A stretch of 6,612 bases of DNA from Candidatus Nanohalarchaeota archaeon (lineage in GTDB: Archaea; EX4484-52; JAADEF01): assembly GCA_013153555.1 (NCBI GenBank), contig JAADEF010000033.1, positions 1 to 6,612 on the forward strand, read 5' to 3'. Under the pieces are notes generated by a model, which was given only the letters and a program-made list of their open reading frames with translations, was not told the origin of the DNA and ran no database searches. How positions within the stretch are numbered: position 1 is the stretch's first letter; the number at the start of each line of letters is the position of its first letter. Positions 1-6,457 of this stretch are shown piece by piece. Made by a program: the position numbers and the translations under genes.

Positions 1-1702
1 AACTGCCATCATTGTTTGCATCAAAGTAACAGGTTAATGCATCACCATCTGGATCTGATACAGCATAGCTGAATGTTACGGTTAATGGAGCAGTACCTTT
101 GTCTGGAGATGCAGTAAATGATAATATAGAAGGAGGTGCATTTGAATCATCATAACTAAATGAAGGGAATAAACTTACAAAAATCTTCAAATTAGTTGTT
201 AACCAATAAATCACACCATAAGAGCTTTCATATCCTTCTTTGCTTACTTCATAAGCATATCCTCTCTCACCAGGCAATAAAAATACTGCTCTTCCATCTG
301 CATTAGTTTGAAGTATTTTTAATAAATCATTACTATTGCGGTCCCTTACTTCTATTTCTGCTCCTTCAATAGGGCTTCGATCTCTATTGTCCTGAACAAT
401 AAACTCTACTTCATATTCATCACTATATACTTCAAAGTCCAAGGTATAAGTTACTTCTTCATTTGAAGTTAAACCATATTGTGCACAATCATTATCCTCT
501 GCCCTCACACTAACCAATAAAGAATAACTTCCTGGTTCTAACTTTTCAGGTATTGTAAAGGAATAGGTCTTCAATTCAAATATGTTTTGGGAAGGAAGTA
601 AAACAGTATCTTCATAAACTACTTGTTGTGTTGCTTTATTAATAATCTTTATAGTTGCATAACTATCCACTGGATAAATTTCATCAGGTGCTACATAAGC
701 TTGAGATTTGTATTCAAAAGTTATTCTTATAACATCACTACTGCCAATGCGTGCATTACCTTCTTCATCATTTATTCTTAAAGAAGTAAGAATGCTTTGA
801 CATGCAGCTTGCTGTGGATCATAAACTACGGTTTTAGCAATAGCTTCACTAATCTTACCGTTGATAACCTGCTCATCTTCTACTTTTGCTTTCCAGTTCA
901 CAGTTATTTCTCCTGTTTGAGTAGGGGTCCATGTAAATGAGACTTCAGATGAACAGCTTTGAGGTAAAATGCTAACGGGCTCTCTTTGATTAAATAAAAT
1001 TTGACCCATGCTGTTTTTAATAATCACATCTACATATCCGTCTATGCGGTAATCTACAATCTCTCCGTCTTCTGGAGGGAAATAACCAACCATACCGTTG
1101 AATCTTAAAGCATTACATACCTGAGATGAGACTTTTACAGGCATAGTAATGAACAAAGGATCATTTCGGTTGTGGTAATTTTCAAGCTGTAAATTTTCAA
1201 GTTGGAAAGCCAATTCTTCTATTTTTCTTTGATAACTATTAGCAATCACATTATCAAAGCATATAGGATTTGAACAAGGATTATCAATGTTAAATATAAT
1301 TACATCTCCCACATAACCTTTGGAAAACACGAATAAAGCATATTTCTTATTGTATGAAATATCACGCATCCTAACCATACCATAAACGCCATCGCTTAAT
1401 GAAAGAACTGCTCCTTCTGGCACTTTATAAGGCGCAATGCATTGTTCAAACTCATCTAAAGAATTAGAAGTCTGCAAGCAGTTCCATGCTTCTTGAGTAT
1501 AAATATCCATTCCTGTATCATCTACTTGACTACATGATGCATCCAAACACGCATAACCAAATACCTTACCTTCTATTGGCCCAGAAACAGATGGCTCAAA
1601 ATTCACCCTTACAAGTTTAACCATGTCTGATGCATAAGCATTTGCAATAAATCCTGCTAAAAACATCAACACAAACAAGCTAAGCATTGCGCCTTTTCTC
1701 AT
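1..1702 (-). CDS. Secreted multidomain surface protein with PKD domain (3' end missing)
   Basis: An open frame runs without a stop from ATG at 1702 to the left edge of the window (567 codons), so the C-terminus is missing. The N-terminus has a signal sequence: R2 K3, a hydrophobic core at 7-20, and AYA|SD suggesting cleavage after A24. By eye the mature part contains a Cys-containing region (52-148), a short charged helix or coiled coil (157-177), an Ig/FN3-like domain (about 205-275, with FTWTPTQTGEITV), a second beta-sandwich (about 300-410), a carboxypeptidase-regulatory-like domain (about 443-492, IEGAEIEV to the GYES motif), and the start of a PKD domain (523 onward, SDPDGDALTC). Eleven cysteines suggest extracellular disulfides. 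PKD and related Ig-like domains are usual in archaeal surface, adhesion or S-layer-associated proteins. The gene starts 28 bases after the lipoprotein stop with a good ribosome binding site, so co-transcription is likely. The frame is secure; the precise function is unknown. Confidence 0.88.
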   Translation of the reverse strand, partial: MRKGAMLSLFVLMFLAGFIANAYASDMVKLVRVNFEPSVSGPIEGKVFGYACLDASCSQVDDTGMDIYTQEAWNCLQTSNSLDEFEQCIAPYKVPEGAVLSLSDGVYGMVRMRDISYNKKYALFVFSKGYVGDVIIFNIDNPCSNPICFDNVIANSYQRKIEELAFQLENLQLENYHNRNDPLFITMPVKVSSQVCNALRFNGMVGYFPPEDGEIVDYRIDGYVDVIIKNSMGQILFNQREPVSILPQSCSSEVSFTWTPTQTGEITVNWKAKVEDEQVINGKISEAIAKTVVYDPQQAACQSILTSLRINDEEGNARIGSSDVIRITFEYKSQAYVAPDEIYPVDSYATIKIINKATQQVVYEDTVLLPSQNIFELKTYSFTIPEKLEPGSYSLLVSVRAEDNDCAQYGLTSNEEVTYTLDFEVYSDEYEVEFIVQDNRDRSPIEGAEIEVRDRNSNDLLKILQTNADGRAVFLLPGERGYAYEVSKEGYESSYGVIYWLTTNLKIFVSLFPSFSYDDSNAPPSILSFTASPDKGTAPLTVTFSYAVSDPDGDALTCYFDANNDGS

Positions 1703-1706
1703 AAAT

Positions 1707-1713
1707 CTCACCT
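1707..1713 (-). promoter_or_regulatory. Ribosome binding site of the PKD-protein gene
   Basis: The minus strand reads AGGTGAG followed by four bases and then ATG at 1702. This matches the archaeal GGAGGUGAU Shine-Dalgarno core and fixes the start of the PKD-protein gene. It has the same layout as the site before the lipoprotein gene. Confidence 0.8.
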
Positions 1714-1730
1714 TTTTTCATCTTATTTTC

Positions 1731-3383
1731 TTAACCTCTTAACATCTTAACTATATCGTGATAAGCTCCCTCTCTTGGATCCTTATCAGTAAAGTCATCA
1801 GCAATCATTATTTTTCCTTCGTCTTTATTTTCCTTGCTTTTTCCTTTTTTAACAATGACTAATTCATCTTCATAAGATGAAGCCAAACTTTCAACTCTTG
1901 GAGACACTTTTATTTCTCCAATGCCTTGAAGTTTAAGGCTTCTTCCTTCTTTTAAAGCTGCATTTACCGTATTTTCAGCAACTATCACTCCGCTTTTGGT
2001 GGTTTCTAATCGGTAACTAGTAGGACCGAAAACAGGTGCTTCAATTGCACCTGCTCCTCCAGGACCTAACCAATTACTAGGACTGCTTGGATAAGGAACT
2101 ACAGGAGGTTGGGCTGGAGTTGTAGGAGTAGTGCTTCCTCCTCCATTAGTTGGAGGTGTTATTTCTCCTTCAGTTGGTGGAGTTTGAGCTGATTTAGCAG
2201 AACCAGCTTTATCCACCTCGTGTTCAACATGCTCTTTAATAGCATATACTTTAATTGCTTCTCCCACGAGAGTAGTTAAAAATTCTTCCACTGTTTTCAA
2301 TCCTAGGTTTTTATCAAATTCTAACACATACAAACCTTCCTCTGTTCTCTTTACTTTATAAGGGGAAGTAGAAGAAACCACCACAACACCAGAGTTATTA
2401 GGCAACCTTAATACATAATGATATATGTTTTTAGGATCTTCACCACCCAACAGCATTTTCAATTTGTTCTGACCTGCAACTAATGCTCCTAATTCAGTAG
2501 TATAACATTTATTCACAACCTCTGAATATAGTGCTGCTGCAACATTGTTAGGATTAGAGCGAAATACATTTGAAATTAAATATTGGGATAAGGCATTAAT
2601 ACCTGCAATCTCTAGCCCAACACCAGGAAGTAAAGCATAAGGCAACACACCAGCAGTCGTGACTAAAGCTTTTCTTAAAGCTCCAGAATCAATTTTATAT
2701 AAAGCAACAATAGTATCTTGTGGTTTTTCTGATGGTGCAAATGCAAGTGCTGAAATATAGGCATCCTTTATTCCTTTAAATCCTTTTCCAGATGCAAATG
2801 AAATAAGTTCTAATGGCATTTTATTGTCTTTGTTAGGGTCTATAACCGTCATACTAGTATATCTTTCTGAAGAGAAGAACATAACATAATGAGCTTCTCC
2901 TCCATTTTCATATAATCCTACATTTAAAACTTTTGCTAAGTCCGCAACATTAACAGCATTTCCTTTTTTAAGTTTGTTATAAAATTTTAAACCTTCCAAA
3001 TGCGCTTTAGCAATAGATTCTAAATCTTTACTATTATAAACAACAAAAGTACTTTGAGGTTCTCCGGTTTCAGGAGAAACAACCCAGTAAATACCTCTAT
3101 CATTTTTTCCAAAATTCAAAGCATCTTTTTCTGGATTTCCAGCTTTTATAGCTTCAGAAGAATAACGCTCATTAATAGAAGAAGTAGGATACCTTTCAGC
3201 TTGATTTAAAATTTGTTCTACATACATAGGAGCATAAGGATTACTTGGAACATTAGTTCTAACTTCGGTGGCTTCTTTTAATTGTGATGAAGGCATCTCC
3301 GATACCTTGTAGGTTGTTGCACAACCGCCTAATAAAGAAACTCCAACTACTCCTGCTGATATTTTTCTCAAATAGTTCTTCAT
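1731..3383 (-). CDS. Predicted surface lipoprotein of unknown family, 550 aa
   Basis: The protein begins MKNYLRK, has a hydrophobic stretch, and then a lipobox-like LGGC with C21 as the predicted lipid-modified residue. It should therefore be exported by Sec and anchored on the outside of the membrane. I recognise no family. Residues about 45-390 look like a mixed alpha/beta globular region. Within it, about 239-270 is unusually hydrophobic (ALVTTAGVLPYALLPGVGL onward) and could be a buried hairpin or a membrane-associated segment. A Pro/Gly/Thr/Ser-rich linker follows at about 392-447, and then a C-terminal domain of about 100 residues with several beta-like stretches and a Lys/Glu-rich patch (about 512-525). 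The only other cysteine is C293. The frame extends up to a GTG at 3392, but that GTG lies inside the ribosome binding site. ATG at 3383 has the right spacing and is chosen; ATG at 3386 is the alternative. It probably leads an operon with the PKD-protein gene. Confidence 0.88.
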   Translation of the reverse strand: MKNYLRKISAGVVGVSLLGGCATTYKVSEMPSSQLKEATEVRTNVPSNPYAPMYVEQILNQAERYPTSSINERYSSEAIKAGNPEKDALNFGKNDRGIYWVVSPETGEPQSTFVVYNSKDLESIAKAHLEGLKFYNKLKKGNAVNVADLAKVLNVGLYENGGEAHYVMFFSSERYTSMTVIDPNKDNKMPLELISFASGKGFKGIKDAYISALAFAPSEKPQDTIVALYKIDSGALRKALVTTAGVLPYALLPGVGLEIAGINALSQYLISNVFRSNPNNVAAALYSEVVNKCYTTELGALVAGQNKLKMLLGGEDPKNIYHYVLRLPNNSGVVVVSSTSPYKVKRTEEGLYVLEFDKNLGLKTVEEFLTTLVGEAIKVYAIKEHVEHEVDKAGSAKSAQTPPTEGEITPPTNGGGSTTPTTPAQPPVVPYPSSPSNWLGPGGAGAIEAPVFGPTSYRLETTKSGVIVAENTVNAALKEGRSLKLQGIGEIKVSPRVESLASSYEDELVIVKKGKSKENKDEGKIMIADDFTDKDPREGAYHDIVKMLRG

Positions 3384-3387
3384 CATT

Positions 3388-3394
3388 ATCACCT
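3388..3394 (-). promoter_or_regulatory. Ribosome binding site that sets the lipoprotein start
   Basis: The minus strand reads AGGTGAT, a full match to part of the archaeal GGAGGUGAU motif. It is followed by A-ATG-ATG. Spacing is one base to ATG at 3386 and four bases to ATG at 3383; four matches the spacing seen at the PKD-protein gene. The GTG at 3392 overlaps this site and so is unlikely to be the start. Confidence 0.8.
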
Positions 3395-3430
3395 AAATAT
3401 ATATGTCACTATAACAAAATGATAACTAAC

Positions 3431-3440
3431 ATATATTTAA
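3431..3440 (-). promoter_or_regulatory. Candidate TATA box for the lipoprotein/PKD operon
   Basis: The minus strand reads TTAAATATAT, close to the archaeal TATA consensus. Starting transcription about 26 bases downstream (near 3409) would leave a short leader of roughly 25 bases carrying the AGGTGAT site. Other AT-rich stretches in the same gap, such as the one near 3396-3402, are less well placed. Predicted from sequence only. Confidence 0.45.
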
Positions 3441-3445
3441 TTCAG

Positions 3446-3458
3446 AAAATTTTAAAAA
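3446..3458 (-). terminator. Candidate oligo-T terminator after the pilin operon
   Basis: On the minus strand, 28 bases past the stop of the 138-residue gene, the sequence reads TTTTTAAAATTTT. Archaeal RNA polymerase commonly terminates at such T runs. Only a weak five-base-pair stem with a wobble can be drawn just before it, so this is not a clear hairpin terminator. It sits between two minus-strand gene pairs, which is where a transcript boundary is expected. Confidence 0.35.
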
Positions 3459-3485
3459 GGTTACACTATTCCGTAATAACACCTA

Positions 3486-3902
3486 TTATGCGCTTAACCA
3501 CACTAAAATAAAAGAAAACGCATACAACAAAGCCATTATAGTTACAGCATTGTATAGCCAAGTATGCTCTTTCTCACTCATCACATTAGGAGAAGCAGAA
3601 AAAGAATCAAAAGAATCTTCCAAGCTCTCTTGATAAGGTAAAGATTCTTTTAATTGAGTATTATTCTCTTCCTTTTTTTCTTTTTCCAGTTTTTCCTCAG
3701 CCAAGATTTGTTTCTTCACTTTTTCATCGCCTGCACTAACTTCTGACTTTGGTGAAGAGGAAGAGGGTGAGGATTGTTTGGCTTGAACAATGAGCTCATT
3801 AATTTCCTGTTCATTATAGCCCAATAATTCCAAAGTTTCGCGAATGATTTCCTCAGAAGATCCTTTTTTCATCTCTAATTTTATCCACTCAACCACATCC
3901 AT
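3486..3902 (-). CDS. Small UBA-like protein with a C-terminal membrane anchor, 138 aa
   Basis: Three parts are visible. Residues 1-40 are predicted to form a compact three-helix bundle (EWIKLEMKKG, then EEIIRETLELLGY, then EQEINELI); the LLGY turn followed by a third helix is reminiscent of UBA-like or related small helical domains. Residues 42-112 are low-complexity Ser, Lys and Glu, with a probable coiled coil at about 57-85. Residues 115-136 form a single hydrophobic helix at the very end (WLYNAVTIMALLYAFSF onward). There is no N-terminal signal, so it is most likely tail-anchored with the body in the cytoplasm. It begins 26 bases after the pilin-like gene and is probably co-transcribed with it. 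Only a poor ribosome binding site (GGGAT, four bases before the ATG) is present, so translation may be coupled or weak. The function is not known; a scaffold or regulator of the secretion machinery is a guess from context. Confidence 0.82.
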   Translation of the reverse strand: MDVVEWIKLEMKKGSSEEIIRETLELLGYNEQEINELIVQAKQSSPSSSSPKSEVSAGDEKVKKQILAEEKLEKEKKEENNTQLKESLPYQESLEDSFDSFSASPNVMSEKEHTWLYNAVTIMALLYAFSFILVWLSA

Positions 3903-3928
3903 AATATCCCAGCAGATTTGAATTAACT

Positions 3929-4144
3929 CTAATTTTGTGTTTTAATATCCTCTATAATATTATTTAATTCTCCTGATTGAGTGCTTGAATCCCCGCCTAA
4001 TATTTTAGTAATAACATTTTTAGATTTAGTGCTAAAATCTTTGGCACTTCCTGTTGCAGCAACAATTAATGCCAAACCTATTACTAACAGCACAATAATG
4101 GTGGCTATCAATCTTATGGAAGAAGACATACCTTTTCTGCTCAT
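3929..4144 (-). CDS. Short type IV pilin-like protein, class III signal, 71 aa
   Basis: From ATG at 4144 the protein begins MSRKG|MSSSIRL and continues into a hydrophobic helix of about 20 residues (IATIIVLLVIGLALIVAA). A basic pair, a Gly at the predicted cleavage point and an immediately following hydrophobic helix are the marks of an archaeal class III signal, cut by a FlaK/PibD/EppA-type prepilin peptidase. The mature protein would have only 66 residues, with a short hydrophilic tail rich in Ser, Thr, Asp and Asn and no room for a full beta-sheet head. The frame extends upstream to TTG at 4195 and has another ATG at 4171. Neither has a ribosome binding site, and the TTG would put the start inside the divergent ATPase gene. 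ATG at 4144 has a TATA-like element about 30 bases upstream, fitting a leaderless mRNA. The neighbouring ATPase supports a pilus role, as subunit, minor pilin or adaptor. An unprocessed single-pass protein is the alternative. Confidence 0.8.
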   Translation of the reverse strand: MSRKGMSSSIRLIATIIVLLVIGLALIVAATGSAKDFSTKSKNVITKILGGDSSTQSGELNNIIEDIKTQN

Positions 4145-4150
4145 AAAATA

Positions 4151-4157
4151 TTTATAA
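4151..4157 (+). promoter_or_regulatory. TATA box for leaderless ATPase mRNA
   Basis: The plus strand reads TTTATAA, preceded by an A-rich stretch (AAAATA) that could serve as the BRE. Its centre is 27 bases before the ATPase ATG at 4181, and no Shine-Dalgarno sequence precedes that ATG. Both facts fit transcription starting at or within a base or two of the start codon. It lies between the pilin gene's own TATA element and its start. Confidence 0.6.
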
Positions 4158-4169
4158 TTCGCCTCTCTC

Positions 4170-4177
4170 ATATATAG
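4170..4177 (-). promoter_or_regulatory. TATA box for leaderless pilin-like mRNA
   Basis: The minus strand reads CTATATAT, preceded by ATAAA. Its centre is about 29 bases before the chosen pilin start at 4144, and there is no ribosome binding site in between at usable spacing. This supports ATG 4144 over the upstream starts and suggests leaderless transcription. It overlaps the region the opposing ATPase promoter would use. Confidence 0.5.
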
Positions 4178-4180
4178 TTT

Positions 4181-6457
4181 ATGGTAAATGAACAAAAAGA
4201 AAGCTCTTCTTTAATTTCGTATAATCCTCAAACCAACACCATCATTATTGACTGCAGTAAGCACCTCTATCCTGCTTCATTAGAAGATTACGAAATATGG
4301 ATGAGCTTAGCCATTGATGCGCTCATTCAATACCCAAAAGCAACCACCTTAGTTTTAAGGCAGAGCAGAGATTTCATTTATGATTATGAGCAGGTAAGCA
4401 TGCTCAAAGAAATAGCCCGCATTCTTCACAAATTCGTAAGAGTGGAAAGAATCATAAGCTTGGACAAAGTTACACCGTTTCCCGATGAAAAAGTTGAAAG
4501 TAGAATTGCTTTTTTACAAAAACTTCTTTTAAGCGATTTAAGAAAAGATCCCATAGGGGCTTATGTAGAGCTTAATAGAGAGATCATAAGACAAAAAGCC
4601 TTGTTAGAAGCAACAAAATCGGACAGAATGAAAAAAAGCATTGCCCATTACTTAAATAACGCATTACTGCCCCTAAAACAGGCATTAGAATCAACCCAAC
4701 TTATTAGCTTAGTTAAAGACCGGTTAGTAGGTTATAAAGTTGGTGACCGCTCGCTTTATAGGGAAATTTTTCATCCAGTCATAAGGCCAAATTTCATGCT
4801 TACAAAATACAGCATACTTCCTCCTCAAAATGCAGATAAAGTAACAGAATATGAAATAGAAGATGCGAAAATAGAGATATACAAGCTAAAAGATAAAGCT
4901 CTTTATTATTACCATCTTATTCCTGCTGAATTCAGCCTTAATGAAAAACTGTATGAAATATTAGATATTGCACGAAGATACTTATCCGAACACAAGCCAA
5001 AAAAAAGTGATTTTGCAGAACCTGAAAGAATGCGAGAAGTGTTTTACAACATAGGCAAAGATTTAGTATTAGAAATAGCAGAACGCACAGGGTATAAGCT
5101 TAGTGGTGATGAACTTAACCTCTTAGCTAAAATACTGGTTAGATATACAGCAGGTTATGGTATAATAGAGCTATTTTTGCAAGATGAGAACATTCAAGAC
5201 TTTTATGTTAATGCACCCGTAGGCAAGAATCCAGTATTTGTAAACCATGCAGTGTATGGAGAATGTGAAACTAACATCGTACCTACTTATGAAGATGCAG
5301 AAGCATGGGCAACTAGGTTTAGAATAGAATCAGGCAGGCCATTAGATGAAAGCTCTCCCGTATTGGATACAGAGATAGAAGTAAGAGGTGCAAGAGCAAG
5401 AATAGCTGCCATAACCCGTAACCTATCACCAGATGGTTTGGCGTTTGCATTTAGAAGGCATAGAGACAGGCCGTGGACTCTGCCATTATTCATAAAATAC
5501 CGCATGCTGAATCCATTAGCAGCGGGTCTAATAAGCTTTATAGTTGATGGTGCAAGAACACTCCTTGTTGCAGGTACGAGAGGAACAGGTAAATCATCAC
5601 TATTAGGATCTATTATTGCTGAAATAATGAGAAAGTACAGAATAGTAAGTGTGGAAGATACATTAGAACTGCCTATGGAGTATTATATTAATTTAGGCTA
5701 CAATATTGAAAGGTTAAAGGCAAGATCTGCATTAAGTCAGGCTCAAAATGAAATGCCTGCTGATGAAGCCATAAGAACATCTTTAAGATTAGGAGATAGC
5801 TGTTTAATAATAGGAGAAGTAAGAAGTGTTGAAGCAAAAGCACTTTATGAATCTATGAGAATTGGTGCATTAGCAAATGTTGTTGCAGGTACAATTCACG
5901 GAGATTCTCCGTATGGTGTGTTTGACAGAGTGGTTAATGACTTAGGGGTTCCTAAAACAAGTTTCAAAGCAACAGATATCATCATTATTGCAAATAAAAT
6001 CAAATCTGCTGATGGAATGAGCATGTTCAGAAGAGTAATAGAAATCACAGAAGTAAGAAAAGAATGGGACGAAGATCCTCTCAAAGAAAAAGGATTTGTA
6101 AAGCTCATGGACTATAATGCTAAAAAAGATGAGCTTGAGCCCACAGAAACACTTCTCAATGGAGAAAGCTTTATTCTTAACGAAATAGCAAAAAGAGTTA
6201 AGCAGTTCCATAACGATTGGGAAAAGGTTTGGGATAACATCTTATTAAGAGCAAAAATGAAATCCTATTTGGTTGAGATGAGCAATAAAATCAACAATAC
6301 TGAAATATTAGAAGCAGATTTTGTAGTTGCTTCCAATGAAAAGTTTCATGTTTTTACAGAAGAAGTTATGGAAGAGCACGGAGAGCTAGACTATCAGCGG
6401 GTTTATAATTTATGGAAGGAATGGGTGGATAAAGAGGTAAGATTAAGGTGGAGTTAA
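4181..6457 (+). CDS. Type II/IV secretion (pilus/archaellum) ATPase, TadA/FlaI-like, 758 aa
   Basis: A hexameric motor ATPase of the GspE/PilT/VirB11 superfamily. It acts at the cytoplasmic face of the membrane and uses ATP hydrolysis to drive pilin assembly or protein export. The core is complete: Walker A GTRGTGKS at 465-472, an Asp-box region VEDTLELP at 491-498, Walker B LIIGEVR at 542-548 with E546 as the likely catalytic Glu, and a His box GTIHGDS at 570-576. The conserved N-terminal sub-domain of the core spans about 285-430, with an Arg-rich ARARIAAITRN segment. About 280 residues precede this, including an alpha/beta-like segment (18-120) and a helical region (125-180), and about 120 mostly helical residues follow. 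This makes it clearly longer than typical FlaI or GspE (about 500-560 residues), though archaeal relatives with such extensions are familiar. It is divergent from the pilin-like gene and overlaps the next gene by 10 bases. Whether it belongs to a pilus, archaellum or other secretion system is not settled by the sequence. Confidence 0.96.
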   Translation: MVNEQKESSSLISYNPQTNTIIIDCSKHLYPASLEDYEIWMSLAIDALIQYPKATTLVLRQSRDFIYDYEQVSMLKEIARILHKFVRVERIISLDKVTPFPDEKVESRIAFLQKLLLSDLRKDPIGAYVELNREIIRQKALLEATKSDRMKKSIAHYLNNALLPLKQALESTQLISLVKDRLVGYKVGDRSLYREIFHPVIRPNFMLTKYSILPPQNADKVTEYEIEDAKIEIYKLKDKALYYYHLIPAEFSLNEKLYEILDIARRYLSEHKPKKSDFAEPERMREVFYNIGKDLVLEIAERTGYKLSGDELNLLAKILVRYTAGYGIIELFLQDENIQDFYVNAPVGKNPVFVNHAVYGECETNIVPTYEDAEAWATRFRIESGRPLDESSPVLDTEIEVRGARARIAAITRNLSPDGLAFAFRRHRDRPWTLPLFIKYRMLNPLAAGLISFIVDGARTLLVAGTRGTGKSSLLGSIIAEIMRKYRIVSVEDTLELPMEYYINLGYNIERLKARSALSQAQNEMPADEAIRTSLRLGDSCLIIGEVRSVEAKALYESMRIGALANVVAGTIHGDSPYGVFDRVVNDLGVPKTSFKATDIIIIANKIKSADGMSMFRRVIEITEVRKEWDEDPLKEKGFVKLMDYNAKKDELEPTETLLNGESFILNEIAKRVKQFHNDWEKVWDNILLRAKMKSYLVEMSNKINNTEILEADFVVASNEKFHVFTEEVMEEHGELDYQRVYNLWKEWVDKEVRLRWS
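6434..6438 (+). promoter_or_regulatory. Ribosome binding site inside the ATPase gene for the next gene
   Basis: GAGGT lies nine bases before GTG at 6448, within the last codons of the ATPase gene. It supports the overlapping GTG start and coupled expression of the two genes. Confidence 0.65.

Noticed and set aside
3384..3392. GTG start at 3392 for the lipoprotein (553 aa)
   Set aside because: The GTG is part of the AGGTGAT ribosome binding site itself; ATG 3383 has the correct spacing and gives a cleaner signal peptide.
3459..3485. Possible hairpin terminator just after the 138-residue gene
   Set aside because: Only about five base pairs including a wobble can be formed with a loop of more than ten bases; the T run alone is the better signal.
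3284..3511. Plus-strand frame of 75 codons
   Set aside because: It runs antisense across the lipoprotein start and the 3' end of the 138-residue gene, has no recognisable domain and reads as chance from AT-rich DNA.
4145..4195. Upstream starts for the pilin-like gene at TTG 4195 (88 aa) and ATG 4171 (80 aa)
   Set aside because: Neither has a ribosome binding site; TTG 4195 lies inside the divergent ATPase gene, and ATG 4171 overlaps the TATA element. Both would add a leader that is atypical before the RKG cleavage motif.
5287..5505. Minus-strand frame of 72 codons inside the ATPase gene
   Set aside because: Fully antisense to the conserved ATPase core; no ribosome binding site or domain.
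5896..6211. Two overlapping minus-strand frames (70 and 89 codons) inside the ATPase gene
   Set aside because: They lie antisense to ATPase coding sequence and have odd compositions with no domain; shadows of the real gene.
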